DNA of 64,000 nt from Micavibrio aeruginosavorus_D (GTDB taxonomy: Bacteria; Pseudomonadota; Alphaproteobacteria; Micavibrionales; Micavibrionaceae): assembly GCF_051245535.1 (NCBI RefSeq), contig NZ_CP195303.1:868001-932000 (forward strand). The letters run 5' to 3'. Within the stretch, counting starts at the first letter, position 1; each line of letters opens with the position of its first letter. The notes beneath the pieces are model-generated. The model made no database searches and was not told the origin of the DNA. It worked only from the letters and a program-made list of their open reading frames with translations. This document shows, in pieces, positions 44,020 through 53,100 of the stretch. Both the position numbers and the translations under genes were made by a program.

Positions 44020-44622
44020 TTAAAAATCATTACGGGGCATATGCGCCCGCCAGTCCAGATCCGTCACGATATTCGTATGACGGTTTTGCATCAACGTCAC
44101 ACGGCCAATATGCCCCTGATCCAGACGGGGATGATTGGTATCACCCCAGAACGTGGACCAGGCCTTGGCCTGTTCAATCTTCTTCGGCAACATGCGATGC
44201 CCCATCAACGGGTCATGGCGCGCGCCCTTCAGCGCATCATCCATGGCCATAATGTTGAACAGCTTCGCCAGTTGCCGCGGCTCGGCCTCGGCATGCGACC
44301 GTACGCCTTCACGCGGCACGATACCATGCGGGGTCATCTCAACCTGCAATGCGTGCCATTCGCTGAGGAACGCCTGCATATACGGACTGAAATCCGCCTT
44401 CACCGTTTCGGGCACGCCACCCATATACAGCCAAGCCATGCCGGCCTTAATTTCGGCGTACCCGTCACCACCATCGAAAAATTCGGCCAATGCGTTCATC
44501 ACATCGTCCAAACGATCCAACGGCTGGGGATTGGTATAAATATGCTGCTCAACAATTTTTGCAAATGCGGCAGCATCCTGGTTCCAATCCATGTCCAGAA
44601 GCCATTTTTTATTCTGTCCCAT
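44020..44622 (-). CDS. Hypothetical protein (200 aa) between proS and lolC
   Basis: No family recognised. It is soluble-looking, with no signal peptide or membrane segment. Start MGQNKKWLLDMDWNQDAAAF; a helical Asp/Glu-rich N-terminal half (DRLDDVMNALAEFFDGGDGY), GMAWLYMGGVPETV in the middle, and a His/Arg-rich C-terminal part (GHRMLPKKIEQAKAWSTFWG, WRAHMPRNDF). The ATG at 44620-44622 has AGGGA 8 nt upstream. Lies between proS and lolC, which are usually adjacent in this group, so it is an extra gene in a conserved run. Confidence 0.7.
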   Translation of the reverse strand: MGQNKKWLLDMDWNQDAAAFAKIVEQHIYTNPQPLDRLDDVMNALAEFFDGGDGYAEIKAGMAWLYMGGVPETVKADFSPYMQAFLSEWHALQVEMTPHGIVPREGVRSHAEAEPRQLAKLFNIMAMDDALKGARHDPLMGHRMLPKKIEQAKAWSTFWGDTNHPRLDQGHIGRVTLMQNRHTNIVTDLDWRAHMPRNDF

Positions 44623-44687
44623 TCCCGTTCCCTGTTTTTTATTTTTTTAAGCCAGGGCGCTTTGAGTTTTTAGAGATCAAAGCATCC

Positions 44688-46175
44688 CTAGTAGGATTTG
44701 CCGATCAGGACGGTTTTCCCTTCATCAGCAAATGGCAGGCATCGCGTGGTCAGCGACAAATCTTTTTTCAGTTCGGCCAGACCGGCATCTTCGATAATCG
44801 ATGACGGCGCACGCACGAAGCCAAGCCCGCCCCCTTCGTAGAAGGAGCGGATATCACCCAATGTTTTCACATCGGTAATGTTTTCGTTGGTGAATTTACG
44901 GGCGCGGGCCAGCATATCGGCCTGCATCGCATCCAGAACGGATTGCAGCGTGCCGAAGAATTCTTCGACCTTGACCGTTTTCTTGGAATCCTTGCCCAAA
45001 TCACGGCGAATGAAGGTCAATGTGCCCTCCTCCGCTTCACGCTGGCCAATTTCAACGCGCACCGGAACGCCGCGTTTAATGCTGCCCCACATTTTGTCGG
45101 GGGTGCGGGCATCGGAATTGTCGAAATGAACGCGGAAACCGGCACGGCGCAGACCGTCGGAAATTTCCTTGCAACGCTCGATCACAACAGCGGCCCCGGC
45201 ATCGTCACGCACGATCGGGATAATGGTGACTTGGTGCGGGGCGATTTTCGGCGGCATGATCATGCCGTCATCATCGCCATGCGTCATGATCAACCCACCG
45301 ATGGAACGCGTGGAAAGCCCCCACGACGTGGTGTAGGCGTGGTGTTGTTGACCGTCACGGCCTTGGAATTGAATATTGCATGACTTGGCAAAATTCTGGC
45401 CCAGATCGTGGGACGTACAGGCCTGCAACGCTTTACCATCCTGCATCATCGCTTCGATGGTGAAGGTGCGCACGGCACCGGGGAATCGTTCATCGGCGGT
45501 TTTTTCGCCCATGATGCCCGGCATCGCCAACACGTTTTCATACAATTCGTTATAAACGCGCAGCATTTTCATTGCATCTTCGTGCGCGTCTTCTGCGGTT
45601 TCAAAGGCGTTGTGCCCTTCCTGCCACAAAAATTCGGACGTGCGCAGGAACAAGCGCGTGCGCATTTCCCACCGCATGACGTTGCACCATTGGTTCAACA
45701 GCAACGGCAAATCACGATACGACTGCACCCAACGCGACATCGCATCACCGATAATGGTTTCCGATGTCGGACGGATAACGAACGGTTCTTCCAGTTCCGC
45801 GGACGGGGCCGGAATCAATTTTCCATCCGGGCCCTGCTCCAGACGGTGGTGTGTCACAACGGCGCATTCTTTGGCGAAGCCTTCGACGTGTTCGGCTTCA
45901 CGGCTGATAAAGCTTAAAGGGATCAACAACGGGAAGTACGCGTTCTGCACGCCCTCGGCCTTGATCATGTCATCCAGCGCGCGCTGGATATTTTCCCACA
46001 GCGCAAAGCCATAGGGTTTAATGATCATCGAGCCACGCACAGGCGAATTTTCCGCCATATCGGCGGCCTTGATGATCGCCTGATACCACTGCGGGAAATC
46101 TTCGCCCCGCGTGGGCGTAATGGCAGTTTTAACCTTCTGGCCCGAAGCAGATTGCTTCGCCTGAGCACCGGACAT
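44688..46175 (-). CDS. proS: Prolyl-tRNA synthetase, archaeal/eukaryotic-like (ProS type 3)
   Basis: Charges tRNA-Pro (class II). 495 aa with no editing insertion. Layout is of the archaeal/eukaryotic-like type: a short N-terminal GEDFPQWYQAIIKAADMAEN, motif 2 region RPTSETIIGDAMSRWVQSYR and MRWEMRTRLFLRTSEFLWQE, motif 3-side GLSTRSIGGLIMTHGDDDG, then the anticodon domain. A C-terminal domain ends in a Tyr (VLIGKSY), as expected for this type. The ATG at 46173-46175 is 7 nt after AAGGA. Sits in the classic proS position before lol genes, but alphaproteobacteria generally carry the bacterial form, so the gene may have been replaced by transfer. Confidence 0.93.
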   Translation of the reverse strand: MSGAQAKQSASGQKVKTAITPTRGEDFPQWYQAIIKAADMAENSPVRGSMIIKPYGFALWENIQRALDDMIKAEGVQNAYFPLLIPLSFISREAEHVEGFAKECAVVTHHRLEQGPDGKLIPAPSAELEEPFVIRPTSETIIGDAMSRWVQSYRDLPLLLNQWCNVMRWEMRTRLFLRTSEFLWQEGHNAFETAEDAHEDAMKMLRVYNELYENVLAMPGIMGEKTADERFPGAVRTFTIEAMMQDGKALQACTSHDLGQNFAKSCNIQFQGRDGQQHHAYTTSWGLSTRSIGGLIMTHGDDDGMIMPPKIAPHQVTIIPIVRDDAGAAVVIERCKEISDGLRRAGFRVHFDNSDARTPDKMWGSIKRGVPVRVEIGQREAEEGTLTFIRRDLGKDSKKTVKVEEFFGTLQSVLDAMQADMLARARKFTNENITDVKTLGDIRSFYEGGGLGFVRAPSSIIEDAGLAELKKDLSLTTRCLPFADEGKTVLIGKSY

Positions 46176-46232
46176 GGGCGTCCTTCCTTCTACTATCAAA
46201 TGTCAATTGTTCGCCCGAGACGGGCGGGTTGA

Positions 46233-47156
46233 TTACAACCCGCCATCGCCCGGACCACGCGGCGCCGGGGCCAGAATGGTCACACCACCCGGAGTCGCCA
46301 ACGGTGCATCCGGTGCCGGTATGCTTTCGGGCGAAACAGGCATGCTGCCCTCTGGCAGGATCGACGCCGGAGCGGTCGCTGCACCCGGTGCAGGTGCCGG
46401 TGCAGGCATCGGCGCAGGGGCCGGAGACGGAACAGGCAGCCCTTCAGGTGTCGTAACCTCAGGCTCCGCTACAGGCGCGGTTTCCGGCGCGAGAATCATT
46501 TCTGTCGGCGCGGCAGGTTCCGTGCCAGCAGGTGTCATTTCACCGCTGATCTCGCCACTCGGTGCGGCATCAGGCACCACAGCAGGCGTTTCCATCATGG
46601 CCGGAGCCTCTGTCGGCTCGGCGGCAACAGGGGCGCTTTCCTGCATAATCGGTTGCGGTTCTACAGCCGGTTCTGCAACAGCGTCAGCCGCAACAGGCTC
46701 CGCTTCAACAATCGGGGCTTCAACTTTTTTCACTTTTTTCTTCGGCGGCGCTTTTTCAACGACCGGCTTTTCACGGCACAGCGTGTTGGTCTGGGTCGTG
46801 ATATCGACACCGTTATACAGGACGCGGCCATCGCGATAAATTTCAACCAATCCGGCATCGGCCTTCAACTCGGTCCCGGCGGGCAGCATTTTCGACAAAC
46901 GCTGTTCCAGATTCACGGTCATCGGAACGCGGATCACTTCGCCCATGCCCGGCATTTGCGGGGACAGATCAGCAGGCGCAACAGACTTGCCGTGTGCATC
47001 AACGCCCGGCTTGTAATTTGCGGAACCATCGCCAACGAAACCGGCGCGCGTGCCGCAGACAATGTTGTCATACGCGTTTGCGTTTGTTGCAAAAAATCCG
47101 ATTGAACCCGCAACGATTGCGGCGGAAATCATCAATTTGAAAGTTACTGTTTTCAT
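46233..47156 (-). CDS. Exported Pro/Ala/Glu-rich protein of unknown function
   Basis: 307 aa. Clear signal peptide (MKTVTFKLMISAAIVAGSIG, ending NANAYD). A small globular part follows (about 30-130) with two Cys (VCGTRAGFVG and TLCREKP) and the segment LSKMLPAGTELKADAGLVEI. The rest (about 140-307) is a low-complexity tail of Pro, Ala, Glu and Val. The signal and tail suggest a periplasmic or envelope-spanning protein, but no family is recognised. The ATG at 47154-47156 follows AGGGGAG. Between DUF1467 and proS, on the same strand. Confidence 0.75.
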   Translation of the reverse strand: MKTVTFKLMISAAIVAGSIGFFATNANAYDNIVCGTRAGFVGDGSANYKPGVDAHGKSVAPADLSPQMPGMGEVIRVPMTVNLEQRLSKMLPAGTELKADAGLVEIYRDGRVLYNGVDITTQTNTLCREKPVVEKAPPKKKVKKVEAPIVEAEPVAADAVAEPAVEPQPIMQESAPVAAEPTEAPAMMETPAVVPDAAPSGEISGEMTPAGTEPAAPTEMILAPETAPVAEPEVTTPEGLPVPSPAPAPMPAPAPAPGAATAPASILPEGSMPVSPESIPAPDAPLATPGGVTILAPAPRGPGDGGL

Positions 47157-47171
47157 GGTGCCGGGCTCCCC

Positions 47172-47423
47172 TTACTGCATCTGGCTGGCGATATATCGAT
47201 AATCTATTATCCCACTGTCAATCAACACATAAACGCAAACCCAGAGGAACGCGGCTATGACCGTTGTGACAACGAATTTAATTCCCATATTGGCCGCAAC
47301 CGGGGCACTGGATGCCATACCCGGCTCCGGTCGGCGCGGTGGCTGGACCTTCCATGGTAAAACCACGAACAAAGTCAGCCACCAAATCAGAAGATACACA
47401 ACGATTCCGGTAAACCAGGTCAT
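47172..47423 (-). CDS. DUF1467 family small membrane protein
   Basis: 83 aa with two membrane segments (about 4-24, FTGIVVYLLIWWLTLFVVLP; about 50-70, VVTTVIAAFLWVCVYVLID). Typical of the DUF1467 family, found next to proS or rnj in alphaproteobacteria. Function unknown. The ATG at 47421-47423 has GAGG 6 nt upstream. Confidence 0.88.
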   Translation of the reverse strand: MTWFTGIVVYLLIWWLTLFVVLPWKVQPPRRPEPGMASSAPVAANMGIKFVVTTVIAAFLWVCVYVLIDSGIIDYRYIASQMQ

Positions 47424-47467
47424 TGCAACCTCAATTCCATAATTTTGAAATGTTTGATCCGGATGGA

Positions 47468-49177
47468 TCAGACACGAACAACATGCACGGACGTTTTAGG
47501 CTTTAACCCTAGAATATCGCTGATAAAACGGCGTGCAACGACCCGAACTTCTTCGGCGATGCTATCATCCGTCCTTTTTGCATCAATGTCCAGATCGACG
47601 AACAAATCCTCAATCTCATCAACCAGATCATGCTCCAGCTTCTTTTCCTCCGGGCTGTCATGGTCGATCAGTCCCATGGTGGAAATCCGCGGATCGGAAA
47701 TCAGGTCACCCCGGTCGTCCACAACCAAGGTCACATGGACCGTGCCGGTAAATTGAAGCTTGCGGCGCGTGGCAATCGCCTGGTGATCCGCCGGGATCAG
47801 GCGGGACGGTTCAACCGCCAGCGTGCCCGTGCGGACATGGTCGACCACTTCGGCCCCCTTCGGGTCCAGACGAATGACCGAACCGTTATTGGGCACGATG
47901 GAACTGAACACCTGCGCACCCAGAGCCAGCCGCGACTGCGCCGCCAATTGTACGCGTTCGCCATGAACCGGAATAACGATCTTCGGGCGCACCCAACTGA
48001 ACATCTCCAGAATATCATCGCGGTACGGGTGACCGGATACGTGGATCAGGTGGTTCGTATCCAACGGTGTCACGATATGCACACCCGTCGCACTCAAATT
48101 GTTTTTAACGACGTTGATTTCTTCTTCGTTCCCCGGTATCGGACGCGCGGAGAAAATCACCGTGTCGCCGCGATTGAAACGGATAAACGGGTGTTCGGCT
48201 CGTGCGATACGCGCCAGCATCGCGCGGGCTTCGCCCTGCGATCCCGTCACGATCATCACCAGATTCTCGTCCGGGACGGAATCAATCTCGTCCTCTTCCA
48301 AGAACGGGCGCACATCGTTCAGATAACCGCATTCACGCGCCGCACCAGTCATGCGGTGCAAGGACCGCCCCAGCAACGCAACGGACCGACCCGTGGCCTC
48401 CGCCGCCTTGCAGATGGAATGCACACGGCCAATATTGGATGCGAAAATCGTAATGGCAATGCGCCCCTGTACTTCGCCAAACAAGGCGGTCAGGCCACGC
48501 TGTACTTCCATTTCCGACAATGTGTTGCCCGGAACTTCGGCGTTCGTGGAATCACCGATATAGGCCAGAACCCCTTCATCACCCAGACGTTTGAACGCCG
48601 CGGCATCGGTGTTGTCACCAATGACGGGTTCAGGATCGAGGTTCCAATCACCGCTGTGCACGATATGGCCATGCGGCGATTTAATTGCAACGGCGACCGC
48701 CTGCGGGATCGAGTGCGCAACATGGATAAATTCCATTTCAAACGGCGCAAGGTTTAACATCTGCCCCGGCGACACCACATGAATTTTCGCATTGCTGCTG
48801 CCCGGCAGGTCATTGAATTTTTGGCGCAGGACGCTGGCGGTAAACGCCGTGCAATAAATCGGGCACCGCAAACGCGACCACAAATGCGCAACGGCGCCAA
48901 TATGATCTTCGTGCGCGTGCGTCACGATCAAGCCAACCAGATCATCGGCACGGTCCGCGATAAATTCCGGGTCGGGCAACAACAGGTCAATGCCCGGGAA
49001 ACGGTGCCCGGCGAAACCGAGGCCACAATCAATGGCCAGCCATTTGCCCTGATACCCATAGACGTTCAGGTTCACGCCGAATTGCTCACTCCCCCCCAGC
49101 GGGATGAAGTGGACGAAATCAGGATCGATGGAAAAATCTGCGACGCTGCGCGTCTTTTTATTGCTCTTTTTTGTCAT
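47468..49177 (-). CDS. rnj: Ribonuclease J
   Basis: Beta-CASP metallo-beta-lactamase RNase that acts on mRNA and rRNA. 569 aa. GSEQFGVNLNVYGYQGKWLA at the N-terminus, the metal motif LIVTHAHEDHIGAVAHLWSR, GDWNLDPEP, the beta-CASP region and the late motif HVSGHPYRDDI with PVHGE. A C-terminal alpha/beta domain follows. The ATG at 49177 has no clear ribosome site. Directly after birA; the coaX gene usually found between them is absent. Confidence 0.96.
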   Translation of the reverse strand: MTKKSNKKTRSVADFSIDPDFVHFIPLGGSEQFGVNLNVYGYQGKWLAIDCGLGFAGHRFPGIDLLLPDPEFIADRADDLVGLIVTHAHEDHIGAVAHLWSRLRCPIYCTAFTASVLRQKFNDLPGSSNAKIHVVSPGQMLNLAPFEMEFIHVAHSIPQAVAVAIKSPHGHIVHSGDWNLDPEPVIGDNTDAAAFKRLGDEGVLAYIGDSTNAEVPGNTLSEMEVQRGLTALFGEVQGRIAITIFASNIGRVHSICKAAEATGRSVALLGRSLHRMTGAARECGYLNDVRPFLEEDEIDSVPDENLVMIVTGSQGEARAMLARIARAEHPFIRFNRGDTVIFSARPIPGNEEEINVVKNNLSATGVHIVTPLDTNHLIHVSGHPYRDDILEMFSWVRPKIVIPVHGERVQLAAQSRLALGAQVFSSIVPNNGSVIRLDPKGAEVVDHVRTGTLAVEPSRLIPADHQAIATRRKLQFTGTVHVTLVVDDRGDLISDPRISTMGLIDHDSPEEKKLEHDLVDEIEDLFVDLDIDAKRTDDSIAEEVRVVARRFISDILGLKPKTSVHVVRV

Positions 49178-49217
49178 GGGGCGATTGTGCAGGTATTTGG
49201 CGGATTATCAATGTTTT

Positions 49218-49955
49218 TTAAGCGTTGTTTGGAAAATAGACCTCACCCGCATGAACGATTTGCACCGATCCATCCGGGGTTTGGAGCAACAAGGCCCCGT
49301 TATCATCAATACCAAGGAATGTACCCGATACATCCCCGCCATGCAGCCGGGCGGTGATGAGCGTGTTCAGGCCATGCGCCCGCACCATCCATGCCTCTTT
49401 AACCCATCCAAACCCGTCGGTTTTCCAGCGTGTATAAAGACGCCCCAGATGGTGCAAAACCCGGTCCCGCACGATGATGACGTCCAATTCATGCCCGGCC
49501 AGTTGCGCCAGACCGATGCGGTCCGCCGGGGCGGCATTGATATTGATACCCGTACCGATGATCAGCGCATCCACCATTCCCGCCGGGCCCAGATCGCTTT
49601 CCAGCAAAATGCCCGCGCATTTCACCCCATCGACCAGAACATCATTCGGCCATTTCAGGGTCAGGCCATCGCCCTGCTGCCCGGTCAGTTCATGCGCCGC
49701 ATCGGCCACGGCCAGCGCAACGACAAACGCCATTTGCCCGGCCAGCGCAGGGGCGCAAGCCGGTTTGAGCAAGATCGACATATACAGATTGCCAACGGGT
49801 GACACCCATTGATTGCCACGGCGTCCCCGGCCCGCGGTTTGAACCGCGGCCTGAACCACCAGCCCCTCGTCCGCCCCGGCGGATAATTCCGCCCGGACGA
49901 CATCCTGAGTCGATGGCAGACTGTCATAGACACGACAGTCCCAACGCATCGTCAT
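49218..49955 (-). CDS. birA: Biotin-[acetyl-CoA-carboxylase] ligase
   Basis: Attaches biotin to the carboxyl carrier protein of acetyl-CoA carboxylase. 245 aa: catalytic domain plus a short C-terminal SH3-like cap, without the N-terminal DNA-binding domain of E. coli BirA, so probably not a repressor. Key motifs: SLPSTQDVVRAEL, QTAGRGRRGNQWVSPVGNLY (biotinyl-AMP loop), LKWPNDVLVDGVKCAGILLE. Starts 3 nt after the nuoN stop, so it is part of the nuo transcript. Confidence 0.95.
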   Translation of the reverse strand: MTMRWDCRVYDSLPSTQDVVRAELSAGADEGLVVQAAVQTAGRGRRGNQWVSPVGNLYMSILLKPACAPALAGQMAFVVALAVADAAHELTGQQGDGLTLKWPNDVLVDGVKCAGILLESDLGPAGMVDALIIGTGININAAPADRIGLAQLAGHELDVIIVRDRVLHHLGRLYTRWKTDGFGWVKEAWMVRAHGLNTLITARLHGGDVSGTFLGIDDNGALLLQTPDGSVQIVHAGEVYFPNNA

Positions 49956-49958
49956 GGC

Positions 49959-51509
49959 TTAGAGAGCCTGCCCGAACAGGGCGCTGGCCGCCGCGCGGGT
50001 GGTTTCCACCAACGTATCCGGCATCAGGACGAAACCAACCACCAGCGCAACACAAACGGTCAACACCAGACGCTTGGTCGTACCAATTTCACCGTCGAAC
50101 GGATCGGCGGCTTCGTCAAAGAACATGACCTTGATCAGACGCAGATAGTAGAACGCGGCCACAACCGAAGCGACAACGCCCAGCACCGCCAGAACATAGA
50201 AGCCCGACGCCACAGCGGCCTTGAACACCAGAAACTTGCCAAAGAACCCGGCCAACGGCGGAATACCGCTCATCGAGAACAACAGCAACGCCATGGCATA
50301 GGCCAAAGCCGGCTTGTACCGGGACAGACCCGCCAGATCATCGATGGTTTCAACCGCAACATCATCACGGCGCATGATCAGGACGATCGAAAACACGCCC
50401 AGCGTCATCACCATATAAATGGCGAGGTAGAACAGAACGGCGGCCACGCCCTCTTCCGTTCCGGCCAGCAGGCCGAGCAGGACATAGCCCATGTTACCGA
50501 TAGAGCTGTACGCCAGCAGGCGTTTGATATTGTTCTGCGCCAAACCAGCCACGGCCCCAACCACCATACTGCCAGCGGCCAGAATCCAGATGATTTGTTG
50601 CCAATCCGGCATCATGGCCCCGAACGGACCAAACAGCAGACGGGTCAGCAGGGCCATTGCCGCAATTTTCGGAACAATGGCGAACAACGCGGTGACCGGA
50701 GTTGGTGCGCCCTCGTACACGTCCGGGGTCCACATATGGAACGGAACGGCGGAGATTTTGAACGCCAAACCAACCAGAACGAACACCATACCCACGATGG
50801 CTCCGGCGGTAATGCCGGCCTCGCTCGCATTGGCTTCGCCCAAGGTAGCGGCAATCGTGTCAAAGCTGAGCGACCCGGTATAGCCGTAGATCAGCGAAAT
50901 ACCGAACAGCAACATCCCCGACGCCAGCGCGCCAAGGACGAAATACTTAATCCCGGCTTCGGCCGCACGCGCATGGTCACGACGGAACGCGGCCAGAACA
51001 TACAGGCTGAGCGATTGCAATTCGAGCGCAACATAGAGCGAGAGCATGTTATTCGCCGACACCATCAGCAACATGCCAAGGCCCGCAAACAACACCAGCA
51101 CGGGGTATTCAAACCGCGCCATGCGTTCTTGGTACAAATAACGCACAGAGATCGCGAGCGCACCCGCCAACCCGGCCAAAATCAGGAATTTGGCAAAGAT
51201 CGCGAAGCGATCGGAAACAAACATGCCATCAAACGCCAGCGCCCGGTCCCAATCCAGTCCCGTCAGGAACAAGGCCGTCACGATAAAGGCGCCAATGGTG
51301 CCCCAGCACACGGCCCGCGTGCCATCATTGCCGCGCAGGACGCCGAAGATCAGCAGCATCATGCCCGCCACGGCAAGAAACATTTCCGGAATGGCCGCGC
51401 CAAACATGGATGATGCCACCAGATGGGTTTCCGCAATGGCCACGACATCGGCGGCTTTCTCGACAACATGCTCTACGGCCTGTTCAACCGCGATCACTTC
51501 ATTACTCAT
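49959..51509 (-). CDS. nuoN: NADH-quinone oxidoreductase subunit N
   Basis: Antiporter-like proton-pumping membrane subunit of complex I. 516 aa; residues 1-40 are an unusual N-terminal extension rich in Val/Ala/Glu. About 14 membrane helices follow, with the Lys-containing SAVPFHMWTPDVYEGAPTPV and LLAYSSIGNMGYVLLGLLAG segments. The start codon overlaps the nuoM stop (ATGA). Followed by birA. Confidence 0.97.
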   Translation of the reverse strand: MSNEVIAVEQAVEHVVEKAADVVAIAETHLVASSMFGAAIPEMFLAVAGMMLLIFGVLRGNDGTRAVCWGTIGAFIVTALFLTGLDWDRALAFDGMFVSDRFAIFAKFLILAGLAGALAISVRYLYQERMARFEYPVLVLFAGLGMLLMVSANNMLSLYVALELQSLSLYVLAAFRRDHARAAEAGIKYFVLGALASGMLLFGISLIYGYTGSLSFDTIAATLGEANASEAGITAGAIVGMVFVLVGLAFKISAVPFHMWTPDVYEGAPTPVTALFAIVPKIAAMALLTRLLFGPFGAMMPDWQQIIWILAAGSMVVGAVAGLAQNNIKRLLAYSSIGNMGYVLLGLLAGTEEGVAAVLFYLAIYMVMTLGVFSIVLIMRRDDVAVETIDDLAGLSRYKPALAYAMALLLFSMSGIPPLAGFFGKFLVFKAAVASGFYVLAVLGVVASVVAAFYYLRLIKVMFFDEAADPFDGEIGTTKRLVLTVCVALVVGFVLMPDTLVETTRAAASALFGQAL

Positions 51510-53074
51510 TGATTTTCTCCCGCAACAGCGTTGCCGGTATCGGTGGTGGTCATAGTGGTGGTTGCCGTGTTCGTCGTCGCCGTATTCGTTGTTGTCAGGG
51601 CGGCTTCATACCGGCTGATCAAATGATCGACGGAGGGCTGAACCTTGTTCAAAACCATATTTGGGAACACGCCCAGCCAGATGGTCAGAATCGCCAGCGG
51701 AACCAGACAGACGATTTCGCGCCAGTTCATGTCCAGCATTTCGGCCGCATCCTCGTTCACCTGCGGGCCAAAGATCACGCGGCGATACAGGATCAGCATA
51801 TAAGGCGCCCCCAAAATCAGACCCGTGGTCGCCAGCACGGCCACCAGCGTGTCCACACGGTATGCCCCCAGCAATGCGAGGAATTCACCAACGAACCCGG
51901 ACGTGCCCGGCAGGCCAACGGAGCCCAGCATAAAGATCATAAACACAACGGCGTATTTCGGCATGTTTTTGACCACGCCGCCATACCGGGAAATTTCCCG
52001 CGTGTGCAGACGGTCATAAACGACACCAACGCAGAGGAAGAGCGCGGCGGATACGATCCCGTGGCTGATCATCTGGAAGATACCGCCCTGAATCCCCTGC
52101 GCTGTCATGGTGAACAGACCGAGGGTCACATACCCCATGTGGGCGACGGATGAATACGCAATCAGCTTCTTCATATCATCCTGCACCAGCGCGACCAGCG
52201 AGGTGTAGATGATGGCGATGATCGACAGGCCGAACACCATCGGGGCGAAGAACTCGGTCGCCTCGGGCAGCATCGGGATGGAGAATCGCAGGAAACCGTA
52301 ACCGCCCATTTTCAGCAGAACACCGGCCAGAATGACCGAGCCAGCCGTCGGGGCCTCAACGTGGGCATCGGGCAACCATGTATGGACCGGCCACATCGGC
52401 ATCTTGACCGCGAAGCTGGCGAAGAAAGCCAGCCACAGCCAGAATTGCACATCACGCGGGAAGCCATGTTCCATCAGGGTCGGAATATCCGTCGTGCCCG
52501 CCTGGAAATACATGTACAGCAAGGCCACCAGCATCAAAACCGAGCCCAGCAGCGTGTAGAGGAAGAATTTATACGCGGAATAAACCCGGCGCTTGCCACC
52601 CCAGATCCCGATAATCAGGAACATCGGAATCAACACACCTTCGAAGAAGGCATAGAACAGCACGGCATCCAGAGCGCAGAACGTGCCGATCATAAAGGTT
52701 TCGAGCACGAGGAACGCCACCATATATTCCTTCACCCGCGACGTGATCGACGTCCAGCTGGCCAGAATACAGATCGGCGTCAGGAAGGCCGACAACACGA
52801 CGAAGAACATGGACAAACCATCAACGCCCATGTGGTAGCCGATATTCAGCCCCGGGAACCATGTCGATTTTTCAACGAACTGGTACGACGCCGTCGACCC
52901 GTCGAAATTATTCATCATGTACAGGGACAGCGCAAAGGTGAACAGGCTGGTATACAGCGCCGCAAACCGTGCATTGCGCGCAACGACCAGCGCATCACCC
53001 CGGATGGTCAGGATAAACAACGCCCCCACCAAAGGCAGGAAGGTCAGAAGCGAAAGGATCGGAAAATCAATCAT
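51506..53074 (-). CDS. nuoM: NADH-quinone oxidoreductase subunit M
   Basis: Antiporter-like proton-pumping subunit of complex I. 522 aa with about 14 helices. Conserved KMPMWPVHTWLPDAHVEAPT and LIAYSSVAHMGYVTLGLFTM; the channel Glu lies in FLVLETFMIGTFCALDAVLF. The tail (about 490-522) is an odd run of Thr/Asn/Ala, made of repeats of NTATT. Lies 26 nt after nuoL and overlaps nuoN by 4 nt. Confidence 0.97.
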   Translation of the reverse strand: MIDFPILSLLTFLPLVGALFILTIRGDALVVARNARFAALYTSLFTFALSLYMMNNFDGSTASYQFVEKSTWFPGLNIGYHMGVDGLSMFFVVLSAFLTPICILASWTSITSRVKEYMVAFLVLETFMIGTFCALDAVLFYAFFEGVLIPMFLIIGIWGGKRRVYSAYKFFLYTLLGSVLMLVALLYMYFQAGTTDIPTLMEHGFPRDVQFWLWLAFFASFAVKMPMWPVHTWLPDAHVEAPTAGSVILAGVLLKMGGYGFLRFSIPMLPEATEFFAPMVFGLSIIAIIYTSLVALVQDDMKKLIAYSSVAHMGYVTLGLFTMTAQGIQGGIFQMISHGIVSAALFLCVGVVYDRLHTREISRYGGVVKNMPKYAVVFMIFMLGSVGLPGTSGFVGEFLALLGAYRVDTLVAVLATTGLILGAPYMLILYRRVIFGPQVNEDAAEMLDMNWREIVCLVPLAILTIWLGVFPNMVLNKVQPSVDHLISRYEAALTTTNTATTNTATTTMTTTDTGNAVAGENQ

Positions 53075-53100
53075 CTTAGATTACACCTTTATCCGGGTCT

